From: Paucilactobacillus vaccinostercus DSM 20634
Lineage (GTDB): Bacteria; Bacillota; Bacilli; Lactobacillales; Lactobacillaceae
Length of the DNA stretch: 64,000 nucleotides
Assembly (NCBI RefSeq): GCF_001436295.1
Contig: NZ_AYYY01000014.1
Location: forward strand, 62,001-126,000
Direction: 5' to 3'
Shown here: positions 35,354 through 43,279 of the stretch, in pieces
How positions within the stretch are numbered: the first letter of the stretch is position 1
How the letters are laid out: each line of letters opens with the position of its first letter
Notes under the pieces: generated by a model
The model's input: the letters and a program-made list of their open reading frames with translations, nothing else
Database searches by the model: none
What the model was told of the DNA's origin: nothing
Made by a program: the position numbers and the translations under genes

Positions 35354-36682
35354 TTAGTATACAACGGTCTCAATTTTTAACAGTTTGCCTAGGGCCACAA
35401 TATCAGCCACATAGTCACCGTAGACGACGGCAAAGTGGGATTCGTAGCCGTGTTCTACAAACTGATCGACCAGCGTTGCGACCGGCTGATCCATTTGAAC
35501 CCGACCAGAAGCCCCATTAAACTGGGCTTCCGTATCTAGTACCGTCCCCTTAGTCACGATCAACTGGTAGCCATCGGCGTTGTAGTGAACTCGTAAGAAG
35601 GTCACTTCGCCCGGTTTCAAAACCATTTGGGGACTAACGGGAACCTTGCGATTAGGATGAACACTCGCCTCAACCCCATACTTCGGGTTGGCTAGCGAAT
35701 AGGCCCCGTAATCGTGCCACGTGGTTAAGGTATTATCACTTAGATCCATGCTGGATAGATCGCCCAAAAATACTGCATCACGTTGTTGCGTCATTTGTTG
35801 CAAAATGTACATCGAAAGGGCGCCATGAATATCACATTCCATCGCCGTCGGGAGTTGTTGGTCGCTAAGTTGTGACCATACCGCTCCGGGAGCACTATGA
35901 TACTTGTCAAAAAAGTCTGGCCAGCAACGGGAGGCCAAGGCACCAAGCTGATCACGTTGCTGGTATTGCCGCATGAGCGTCGCAAACTTCACAAACCGGA
36001 TCGTCTCATCCCCGTCAGCATCCAACCCTTCAAAGTGCGCGATCGCGTAGTCGAGCTGGTCTTGATACTGGTCGGGTGTCAATGCAGCCGCCTGATCAAA
36101 GGCGGTATCAATTTCGTAGTGCTTCAATGTCGTTCCAAAATGGTGTTTCAATTCTGCAGCATCCGCATCAGAGAAAAAGAATCCCGGTGGATAGGTCCCC
36201 ACCACGCCAATATTCAAATCATTCAAATCGGCCTTAATCTGAACTGCTTTAGCAAACGAAGCAATTTTGTGGGCGACCGCCGGCTCATCTGGATTACCGT
36301 AAATATGCTCAAAATCATGGTGTTGGCTTACCAGATAATTACCCGAACTAATAATGCCGGTCAATGCATTCAGACGTAGCCAACCGTGAATGCTGGGTTC
36401 ACACGGTGCCAGTAACAAAATGGGCGTCGTCGGATAGTACCGGTGCACCATTTGAATAAACTCCGCATCCGTAAAGGTCGTATTATGGAAAATAATGCCG
36501 GCCACGGATTCGTTTTGAATCGAGCTGAGAAAATCACCTAGTTCAGACGGATCACCCAGCGCCTCTTTAGGCGCAATGAGGTCATAATCTGCGAGTTTCT
36601 TAAGCGTAGTTTGCATGATTTGTTCAGCCGTCGCGGCATCAAATTTGCGCCGCACAACTGGTAAATATAATAAGTTACTCAT
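35354..36682 (-). CDS. sftI: Fucose-isomerase-like protein, probable sulfoquinovose isomerase
   Basis: 442 residues resembling L-fucose/L-arabinose isomerase-fold proteins. The central motif AMECDIHGALSMYIL (Glu282, Asp284, His286) provides plausible metal ligands; WHDYGAYSLANPKYG and the C-terminal YESHFAVVYGDYVAD follow. In the sulfo-TAL route, the isomerase SftI converting sulfoquinovose to 6-deoxy-6-sulfofructose is of this kind and neighbours the transaldolase and DUF4867 genes. Function is assigned from cluster content. AAGGAGGACTGACG precedes ATG. Last gene of the cluster. Confidence 0.75.
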   Translation of the reverse strand: MSNLLYLPVVRRKFDAATAEQIMQTTLKKLADYDLIAPKEALGDPSELGDFLSSIQNESVAGIIFHNTTFTDAEFIQMVHRYYPTTPILLLAPCEPSIHGWLRLNALTGIISSGNYLVSQHHDFEHIYGNPDEPAVAHKIASFAKAVQIKADLNDLNIGVVGTYPPGFFFSDADAAELKHHFGTTLKHYEIDTAFDQAAALTPDQYQDQLDYAIAHFEGLDADGDETIRFVKFATLMRQYQQRDQLGALASRCWPDFFDKYHSAPGAVWSQLSDQQLPTAMECDIHGALSMYILQQMTQQRDAVFLGDLSSMDLSDNTLTTWHDYGAYSLANPKYGVEASVHPNRKVPVSPQMVLKPGEVTFLRVHYNADGYQLIVTKGTVLDTEAQFNGASGRVQMDQPVATLVDQFVEHGYESHFAVVYGDYVADIVALGKLLKIETVVY

Positions 36683-36703
36683 CGTCAGTCCTCCTTGGAT
36701 TGC

Positions 36704-37372
36704 TTAATCAATTGTCTTAATCATCAGGTTCGTTCCGGTCACCCCGATCAGGGCCCCGTTAGTGACCATGCGTTCATTTTCAGCATGGGTAATCAGCCAC
36801 TTATTGTATTGGAACAGGGTCTCGTCTGCGGCATGCCCAGATGCTAGTGGCGTGTTTGTCCGCTCGGTTAGGATCACCAAGCACTTAAACCCAGCTTGCC
36901 ACACCCGGCATGGCGCAAAATGCAGCGTCGTCGGATAAACTTCGATCGCCGTCCCTTGCGGAACAAAGAAGGCTTGCGCCCGATCTGTCGTAATCGTCGT
37001 CCCGTTTAAATCTCGTCGGTGTGCCAAAAATAAAATCATATCAGTCGCTGCCAGATTCAGCTCCGAGCAATTATGCCATTCAAACGCGTTCAAATGATCA
37101 CTGTTGCCGTTGCAGTAGCCAATTTCAATCGGCTGTTCCCCGTAAAATTCGCGTGCAATCGCCGCTTTCTTAACCTCTGCTAACAGGGTTGGGGCATCAC
37201 GAACGTACTGGTTTTGAGTGGCCGGAATAGTGGTTAACGTCGTTAGATTTTGATTTAATTCATCCTGATGAGGTAGTGTGATGACCTGTCCGTAAAGGGC
37301 AAACGTGTCATCAAATACCGAATGAATGGTTAAAGATGGATTAGCTTGTTGAATTTTTTCTAAGGTTGTCAT
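36704..37372 (-). CDS. DUF4867 protein of the sulfoquinovose cluster
   Basis: 222 residues, opening MTTLEKIQQANPSLTIHSVFD, with IEIGYCNGNSDHLNAFEWHNCSE-type segment about residue 85 (His and Glu positions like a cupin metal site), and VPQGTAIEVYPTTLHFAPC around 140. DUF4867 members occur beside sugar isomerases; one is part of the known Bacillus sulfo-TAL cluster, where its role is unclear. It could be an epimerase/mutarotase-like cupin. Start ATG 37372 after AAAGGAGGAGGGGAACC; upstream in-frame codons lack a site. Confidence 0.75.
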   Translation of the reverse strand: MTTLEKIQQANPSLTIHSVFDDTFALYGQVITLPHQDELNQNLTTLTTIPATQNQYVRDAPTLLAEVKKAAIAREFYGEQPIEIGYCNGNSDHLNAFEWHNCSELNLAATDMILFLAHRRDLNGTTITTDRAQAFFVPQGTAIEVYPTTLHFAPCRVWQAGFKCLVILTERTNTPLASGHAADETLFQYNKWLITHAENERMVTNGALIGVTGTNLMIKTID

Positions 37373-37487
37373 GGTTCCCCTCCTCCTTTTTCGATTCACA
37401 AAAGTTCTGCTGCGACTTTGCCTGCTGGCCCAATGAGCCCACAGGAAGCGTGGCTCGTCACCTGTCAATTCGTGTGACTCACTCGGG

Positions 37488-38156
37488 TTACTGAGCACCC
37501 TTGGTATGATCCCAGGCGTCTTGAAAGGTCTTCAATCCGAGGTCGGTATACGGATTACTGAAGCTAGCTTCGTACACAGACAGCGCACACGTAACGATAT
37601 CCGCCCCGTAAATGGCCGCCTGCTGGAGCTGCTTAGCCGTTCGAATCGCGGCAACAATAATTTCAGTGTCAAAATCATACCGGTGATAAAGATCCACAAT
37701 GTCTTTAACGTAGGCTAAGCCGTCATCCCCGTAATCTTCCTTCCATCCCACAAATGGTGAGACGTACTTGGCATGAATTTTACCGGGCATAATCGACTGG
37801 GCCGGCGAGAAGACTAACGTCATGTTCGTCCGCACCCCTTGCTGTTCCAGTTGCCGGGCAGCAATAATACCCTGCTGATTGGTCGGCACCTTGATTACAA
37901 AGTTTGGCGAGAGCGCACTAATTTCTTTCGCCATCGCCACCATTTCAGGTGCCGTTTCTAAGTGGGGATTAATCTCCACTGAGACCGGAAAATCTGGCTT
38001 ATCAACCACGTAGTTAGCAATGTCCGTAATCGCTTGTTTAAAGGACTTCCCGCTGTTCATAATGTGCTTGGGATTAGTTGTCACCCCATCAAAACCATAT
38101 TGTTCATAAGCAATTTTAATTTCATCTAATTTGGCACTATCTAAAAAATATTTCAT
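37488..38156 (-). CDS. sftT: Transaldolase of FSA type, probable sulfofructose transaldolase
   Basis: 222 residues, the fructose-6-phosphate aldolase/short transaldolase class. Opening KYFLDSAKLDEIKIAYEQY and Schiff-base Lys89 in NFVIKVPTNQQG. The loop after DGVTTNP reads KHIMNSGKSF rather than the Ser-Leu of ordinary FSA/TalC enzymes; added Lys and His could contact a sulfonate. In the sulfo-TAL route this enzyme moves the dihydroxyacetone unit of sulfofructose to glyceraldehyde-3-P, giving fructose-6-P and sulfolactaldehyde. Ordinary TalC function is the alternative. AAAGGGGAG precedes ATG. Confidence 0.8.
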   Translation of the reverse strand: MKYFLDSAKLDEIKIAYEQYGFDGVTTNPKHIMNSGKSFKQAITDIANYVVDKPDFPVSVEINPHLETAPEMVAMAKEISALSPNFVIKVPTNQQGIIAARQLEQQGVRTNMTLVFSPAQSIMPGKIHAKYVSPFVGWKEDYGDDGLAYVKDIVDLYHRYDFDTEIIVAAIRTAKQLQQAAIYGADIVTCALSVYEASFSNPYTDLGLKTFQDAWDHTKGAQ

Positions 38157-38173
38157 CGTTAAACTCCCCTTTG

Positions 38174-39601
38174 CTAGTCCGAAACTACGTATTCAGGCGC
38201 TAATTGCTTGTTTTGCCGCCGAACCGTCAAGTCTGCAACAATCTTCTTGTACCGCTTTTCCGTCAATGGGTACAGCCAAAGCATGACCCCAATCGTGGCA
38301 ACCGCGAGCACAGCTGAATAGATAAACATCAGGCCCCGAATGCCCATCAATGCGGTTGCGGTTTGCGTCGCGTTCGGAACATAGCCAACCCAGGCCAACA
38401 CAATGCCGGGGATAAATCCAGCAATCGCCTGTGACAACTTACGGAAGTAGGTAAAGAAGGAATAAACTAGCCCTTCAGACCGAATTCCGCTTTGCCATTC
38501 GCCGTATTCGACACAGTCTGAGATGAGCGCCCAGTTCAGGGCGCTGGTAAAGCCATCCCCGAGGTAAGCAATACTCGTCAAGAAGACCAGCATGAAGGTA
38601 CTATTAGCGAAGAAGAACCCGAGAATATCGGCAACGGCCCAGATTGCACACCCCAGAATGTAGACCATCTTTTTATCAAACTTTTTGGTCAGAAGTGGTG
38701 TCAGGGCGACGGAAACGAAGACCATCCCAATACTGAAGAAACCCAGCCATGATTCGGCCGTCGTATTCTTTAAAATGTATTGGCAGTAATAAACTTGCAC
38801 GGCCAATTTCAGGTTAAAGGCTGAGAACGTAAAGATATTGACGAGGCTAACAACGAGTAACGGTTTGTTTTTCAATAGCGCCCGGTAAGACGCCTTAATT
38901 TCTTCCTTGCTGACCTTCTTTTTGACAGGGGTCGGATAATTTTCCTTGATGTTCGCGTATGAGAACCACTGGCATAGCACCCCGAAGATGGCAAAGACAA
39001 CGACGGCCACCGTGTACCCAATATTTTTATTAGGCAATGCGGTCACAATCGGCATAAAGCCAATCGTTGCGAGCATCAAACCAAAGTTAGAGCCGGCCTG
39101 ACGATATGACGCCAGTTCGGAACGTTCCTGACTATTACGCGTCATTGTTGGAATCATTGAGCCAAATGGCACGTTGGAAATACTGTAGCAGGTTCCGAAT
39201 AGCATGTAGGCAATGTAGGCCCACAATAACTTACCGGTGACCGAGAAGTTGGGAGTCGTAAAGTTGGCAATCAACAACATGCCCAGTGGAATCGCGGCCC
39301 ACAAAATGAATGGCCGGAATTTCCCCCGTTTACCAATATTGGTTCGGTTATCAATCCAAGTTCCGACTGAGATATCCGCAAAGGCATCCCAGATCTTCGC
39401 CACTAGAAACACCGTTCCGGCTGCCGCACTAGGCAACCCCACTTGATCGGTAAAATAATTTAGTAGGTAGAGTTGCCCCATATCGAAGAGAAAGTTGTTT
39501 CCAACATCCCCAACCGCATAGGCAATTTTATTTTTAAACGTTAACGTTCGTGGTGCAACATCATTCTTGGCGGTCGCGGCCGCCACTTCTCGATTCTCCA
39601 T
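38174..39601 (-). CDS. GPH-family sugar:cation symporter, probable sulfoquinovose importer
   Basis: 475 residues, about 12 membrane helices; glycoside-pentoside-hexuronide family, with N-terminal KIAYAVGDVGNNFLFDMGQ and the loop DNRTNIGKRGKFRPFILW typical of the family. Lies between the dehydrogenase and transaldolase genes, so its cargo is presumably sulfoquinovose or sulfoquinovosyl glycerol. It might also be a sulfolactate exporter, since no other exporter is in the cluster. Start ATG 39601 (MENREVAAA) after GAAAGGAGCG. Confidence 0.85.
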   Translation of the reverse strand: MENREVAAATAKNDVAPRTLTFKNKIAYAVGDVGNNFLFDMGQLYLLNYFTDQVGLPSAAAGTVFLVAKIWDAFADISVGTWIDNRTNIGKRGKFRPFILWAAIPLGMLLIANFTTPNFSVTGKLLWAYIAYMLFGTCYSISNVPFGSMIPTMTRNSQERSELASYRQAGSNFGLMLATIGFMPIVTALPNKNIGYTVAVVVFAIFGVLCQWFSYANIKENYPTPVKKKVSKEEIKASYRALLKNKPLLVVSLVNIFTFSAFNLKLAVQVYYCQYILKNTTAESWLGFFSIGMVFVSVALTPLLTKKFDKKMVYILGCAIWAVADILGFFFANSTFMLVFLTSIAYLGDGFTSALNWALISDCVEYGEWQSGIRSEGLVYSFFTYFRKLSQAIAGFIPGIVLAWVGYVPNATQTATALMGIRGLMFIYSAVLAVATIGVMLWLYPLTEKRYKKIVADLTVRRQNKQLAPEYVVSD

Positions 39602-39617
39602 TGTAAGTCGCTCCTTT

Positions 39618-40988
39618 CTATCCCAGCGCAATCATTTTTTGATTGGCAAATTCATACAACGCTAAATCACTCATTTCCCGCCCATAACCAGAATTTTTAA
39701 CACCGCCAAACGGTAATTCTGGGTAGCCGTTAGAGGGTTGATTTAAGAAAATCTGACCAGTTTCTAGCTGATCCGCCACGCGTTTCGCAGCCGTCACCGT
39801 TTTGGCATACACCGCACCCGCTAGACCAAACTGCGAGCGATTAGCTAAACTAATCGCTGCAGCTTCATTATCGACAACGTGAATTTGGCCCACCGGACCG
39901 AAAAATTCTTCATCGTACATCGGGTTGTCAGGGGTCAAATTAGTCAGTAAGACGGGCTTGAAAAAGTTGCCTGGCCGATCAAGAACCGCGCCACCTTCAA
40001 CTAAGACCTGAGCCCCGTTTTCAACAGCGACGTCTACTTGGTGCTGCAAATTCAATTGCATGGCTTTCGACGCCATGGGGGCCAACGTGGTCGTTTCGTC
40101 TAATGGATCCCCCAGTTGCCGCTGTCTAAATTGGGCGATCATTCCGGTCGTAAAGGCCTCGGCCACATCGCGTTCTACGATAAATCGTTTCGCCGACGTG
40201 CAAACCTGACCGGCATTGCGCAACCGTGACGTCGCGCCATCTAGCACCGCTTGGTCAATATCGGCACCCTTTAAAACGATAAAGGCATCGTTGCCACCTA
40301 ACTCCAACGTTGATTTTTTCATGGCCCGGCCGGCTTCGGCAGCGACAGCACTTCCAGCCTGCGCCGAACCGGTCAACGCCACTCCTTGAATTCGTGCATC
40401 AGCAATCATCGTTGCCACCTGCTCACTGTTAATGAAGAGGTTTTGGAAGGCCCCGTGATCGACGTTGGCCGCCCAAACTAACTGTTCGAACAAGTCCGCA
40501 CATCCCGCGACAATTCGCGCATGCTTTAAAATCACCGGATTTCCGAGTAAAAAGTTGGGAGCAAAGACACGCATCACTTGTGTGTACGGAAAGTTCCATG
40601 GTTCCACCGCGAGTACCGTACCGGTCGCTTCGTATTGCAAAACTGCCTTTTTACCATCGAGGTAGGTATATTGCCGCGCCGTCAACGCTGTTAAGCCGTG
40701 ATCGACGTAGTACTGCGCAATATTGGCCGCCGCTGTGGCTTCGCCAATGCCTTCCTGATATCGTTTCCCCATGTTAGTGGCTGCCACCGAGGCTAATTGC
40801 GCCACATGATCCCGAAAAATCTGAGCAATTTCGGCGAGTTGTGCGGCCCGTTGTTGAAAAGTGACTTGTCGCTGGGTGCGGTAATAGGTAGCACTGCGAT
40901 TCAGTGCCGCTTCAATGAGTTGATTATCAGCTGGTTCAAAAGTTTGTTCTATTTTTCCCGTTGCGGGATTTATAATTTGATAGGCCAT
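39618..40988 (-). CDS. sftD: NAD(P)-dependent aldehyde dehydrogenase, probable sulfolactaldehyde dehydrogenase
   Basis: 456 residues, succinate-semialdehyde-dehydrogenase-like. Motifs: AVEPWNFPYTQVMRVFAPN, TGSAQAGSAVAAEAGRAMKK, general base Glu229 in STLELGGND, nucleophile Cys263 in RNAGQVCTSAKRF, and LPFGGVKNSGYGRE. In this cluster it should oxidise sulfolactaldehyde to 3-sulfolactate, giving NAD(P)H. Start ATG 40988 (MAYQIINPATGK) after AAAGGAGGGCG. Heads a five-gene run with 16-17 nt gaps to the transporter and transaldolase. Confidence 0.82.
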   Translation of the reverse strand: MAYQIINPATGKIEQTFEPADNQLIEAALNRSATYYRTQRQVTFQQRAAQLAEIAQIFRDHVAQLASVAATNMGKRYQEGIGEATAAANIAQYYVDHGLTALTARQYTYLDGKKAVLQYEATGTVLAVEPWNFPYTQVMRVFAPNFLLGNPVILKHARIVAGCADLFEQLVWAANVDHGAFQNLFINSEQVATMIADARIQGVALTGSAQAGSAVAAEAGRAMKKSTLELGGNDAFIVLKGADIDQAVLDGATSRLRNAGQVCTSAKRFIVERDVAEAFTTGMIAQFRQRQLGDPLDETTTLAPMASKAMQLNLQHQVDVAVENGAQVLVEGGAVLDRPGNFFKPVLLTNLTPDNPMYDEEFFGPVGQIHVVDNEAAAISLANRSQFGLAGAVYAKTVTAAKRVADQLETGQIFLNQPSNGYPELPFGGVKNSGYGREMSDLALYEFANQKMIALG

Positions 40989-41157
40989 TTTTACTCGCCC
41001 TCCTTTATTCACCGATTCATTATTTGAATAATAAATCTTTCATAGTCTGTTTTACTAAATAGTTATGGTCTGTTTATGGATCACTAATGGAAAAGTAGTG
41101 ATCATTTTGCTAACAAAATAAGAATTGTGTGACGAATTCGTGAAGCTGTCTAATAAG
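40989..41157 (-). promoter_or_regulatory. Gap inside the sulfosugar cluster with dyads
   Basis: A 169-nt AT-rich gap between the GH31 gene and the dehydrogenase. It holds a perfect 8-bp inverted repeat GATCACTA-N9-TAGTGATC (41079-41103) and a perfect 14-bp palindrome ATTATTTGAATAAT (41019-41032). They may be a partial terminator and an operator for a second promoter. No clear promoter boxes. Confidence 0.45.
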
Positions 41158-43173
41158 TTAAGCTTGTTTGAGTGTTTTAAATAAATCTGTATAGCTAGAT
41201 TGTTTCCGGTAGAACACCGGAATCTGGCCGAGTGGCGCATCGACTTCGTGGTGTCCACCACGAAACGATTCGTCGGTCCACAAATTAACCCAGTCATCAT
41301 CGGGCAGGTATACCGACCACTTCAGCTTCTCTGCTTGGTAGACGGGGGCAACTAGCAAATCACGGCCAAAGAGGTATTCGTATTGAATGCTGTAGGATTC
41401 CGGATCATCCTCGTAATGCATAAAGAGTGGCCGTTGTGCTGGCGTGCCATGCGCCACCACTTCTTTAATTACCGCTTGGCGGTACGGTGTGAGTCGCTGA
41501 AACACGTGGGTAAACTTCGCGAGGTGATCCAGTGCTTCGCCACTGTCGTACACTTGGAAGTTTTCGGCCGGCCGGTTGCCTTCATGACTACGCATGAACG
41601 GCGTAAAGGCCGCCATTTCGCCCCAACGCATAAAAAGTTCCTTCGTCCGAAGATTACCGTACATACTGGTATAGCCACCAATATCACTGTGTGTCAGGCC
41701 GTTGCCTGTCATCCCGGCTGATAACGCGGCCGGAATGGTGGAAGCAATTCCATCATCAAGACTCCAATTGACGCTTTGATCTCCGGCCCAGAGGAGGGGA
41801 TTATAGCGCTGACTGCCCGTCGCACCGGCCCGCATAAAGGTGACAATTTCAGCTTCTTTGCCGGCTTCGTGAATCGCATCATAGTTGCATTTAGCCCAAA
41901 GCATCGGCCATTGATTATGCATCACCATCGGGTCAGAGCCGTCCGCAAGCACGACATCGGTTGGAAGATACTCGCCAAAATCGGCCATCCAGCCCGCAAA
42001 CCCGGCATCAATTAGATTCGTTTTAATGACCGATTTAAACCATTTGAATGCGTACGGGTTCGTGAAATCAACGACGCCACAATTAAATTCGCCAAAGTCT
42101 ACTTCGTAAACTTCACCCCGTTTGTTTTTCGCAAAGTAATCTGGATTCGTCTGGGCAAACATTGGGGAGTCGACCGCCACGTACGGGTTAATATAGCCTA
42201 AGAACCGTAGCCCTTCCTGGCGCCATTGCTTCACCTGCGCCGGTAATTCAGGATAGAGGTTGTCATCGAACTGCCAGTTCCAAAAGAGCCGCTTACCGAA
42301 GCTGGTCATGCGAATGCCTTCCCAGTCTTGCGCCCAAATACCCGCCAACGCAACGTGGTGGTCTTGAAACCGTCGTTTGAGCGTTTCAATTCGGGGCGTC
42401 CCGCCCTGCAAGCCAGCAACCAGCCCCTGATTCGTCCAGTCGGGTAATGGTGCTTGCCGTCCTAATAAGCTGGTTAATTGTTCAATAAGGCCGACATAGG
42501 TCTCCGCCGTTTCAAACGTCCATGACGTAGGCACTTGCCAGTGCTGTAATTCGTGAAAATCGGGGTGCCGAAAATCAAAATCGGCGTAGGCGTAAGAAGT
42601 TGTGTGACAGTAGTATTTATGGGTGGAAACAAAGGTCGGTTCAGGATAATTGGTCGTGTAATAATCTCCACCCGCATGGTCGGCGTCCGCCTTAAAAGTC
42701 GTGAGTGTGTGTTTATTCCGCCCGATACCCGGTTCGGAGGTCCACAACGGAAAGTGGCGGCCCCGCAAATTGAAATGGGACATCTGTTCTCCAGCACCGT
42801 AAACTTTTTCATCGGCCGTCGCCGCTAGTCGGAGCCAAATCCGATTCCAGTGCGCCGCCACTTGTTGCGGGATCATTACTAAACGGCCCTGATCATCGAT
42901 CGTCAATTCCAGTGTCAAATAGTGAACATCTTGAAACCCGAATTCGAGCGCCAGCTTATCCGCGACTTGGTAGGCATTAATGATTGTGAGCGCCAATCGC
43001 GTGTCCACCTGATCATCAATGTCAAAGTTGCCCCGATACATGGTCACAGTTTCTTCACCATGCCCCAGAAAAACGATGGGCGATTCATCTGTTTGCTGCA
43101 ACAGCAAGCGGTGATTAAAGGTGACGGTTTGGTTATCAACGATTAGCGTGCTATTTTGATGTGTTAATTTCAT
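41158..43173 (-). CDS. sftG: GH31 sulfoquinovosidase
   Basis: Hydrolyses sulfoquinovosides such as sulfoquinovosyl glycerol to sulfoquinovose. 671 residues, retaining GH31 fold. Nucleophile Asp398 in GWMADFGEYLPTD, acid/base Asp465 in LLWAGDQSVNWSLDDG. Residues that bind the sulfonate in E. coli YihQ (Arg301, Trp304, Tyr508; catalytic Asp405, Asp472) are matched at Arg295, Trp298 (SFGKRLFWNW), Tyr501 (SDIGGYTS), offset a constant 6-7 residues. No signal peptide, so the substrate is imported. TTGGAGGAGTTCAA precedes ATG. An alpha-glucosidase or xylosidase is less likely. Confidence 0.88.
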   Translation of the reverse strand: MKLTHQNSTLIVDNQTVTFNHRLLLQQTDESPIVFLGHGEETVTMYRGNFDIDDQVDTRLALTIINAYQVADKLALEFGFQDVHYLTLELTIDDQGRLVMIPQQVAAHWNRIWLRLAATADEKVYGAGEQMSHFNLRGRHFPLWTSEPGIGRNKHTLTTFKADADHAGGDYYTTNYPEPTFVSTHKYYCHTTSYAYADFDFRHPDFHELQHWQVPTSWTFETAETYVGLIEQLTSLLGRQAPLPDWTNQGLVAGLQGGTPRIETLKRRFQDHHVALAGIWAQDWEGIRMTSFGKRLFWNWQFDDNLYPELPAQVKQWRQEGLRFLGYINPYVAVDSPMFAQTNPDYFAKNKRGEVYEVDFGEFNCGVVDFTNPYAFKWFKSVIKTNLIDAGFAGWMADFGEYLPTDVVLADGSDPMVMHNQWPMLWAKCNYDAIHEAGKEAEIVTFMRAGATGSQRYNPLLWAGDQSVNWSLDDGIASTIPAALSAGMTGNGLTHSDIGGYTSMYGNLRTKELFMRWGEMAAFTPFMRSHEGNRPAENFQVYDSGEALDHLAKFTHVFQRLTPYRQAVIKEVVAHGTPAQRPLFMHYEDDPESYSIQYEYLFGRDLLVAPVYQAEKLKWSVYLPDDDWVNLWTDESFRGGHHEVDAPLGQIPVFYRKQSSYTDLFKTLKQA

Positions 43174-43231
43174 TTGAACTCCTCCAACTCACATGTCGTT
43201 TGTTACTCTGACAAGTACATTAACCGAGAAA

Positions 43232-43276
43232 TTTAAGCTCCCAACGCTTAAAATATGATGAATTTGTAAACATCAT
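43232..43276 (-). promoter_or_regulatory. Operator-like dyads upstream of the sulfoquinovosidase gene
   Basis: TTTAAGC-N7-GCTTAAA (43232-43252), perfect 7-bp arms, and ATGATG-N10-CATCAT (43255-43276). The first encloses a minus-strand TTGGGA which, 16 nt from TAATGT, could be a weak -35/-10 pair. It is therefore a candidate repressor site for the sulfosugar genes; the regulator is not in the window. Confidence 0.5.
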
Positions 43277-43279
43277 GCG

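Noticed and set aside
35897-36379. 160-codon plus-strand frame inside the isomerase-like gene
   Set aside because: Lies wholly antisense to a well-supported gene, with no initiation signal.
41158-43173. Alpha-xylosidase assignment of the GH31 gene with a pentose cluster
   Set aside because: Sulfonate-binding Arg/Trp/Tyr are all present and the transaldolase/DUF4867/isomerase partners fit sulfoquinovose better.
43232-43252. AAGCGTTGGGAGC as a cre site for the sulfosugar operon
   Set aside because: More than three mismatches to the cre consensus; the symmetric dyad is a better explanation.
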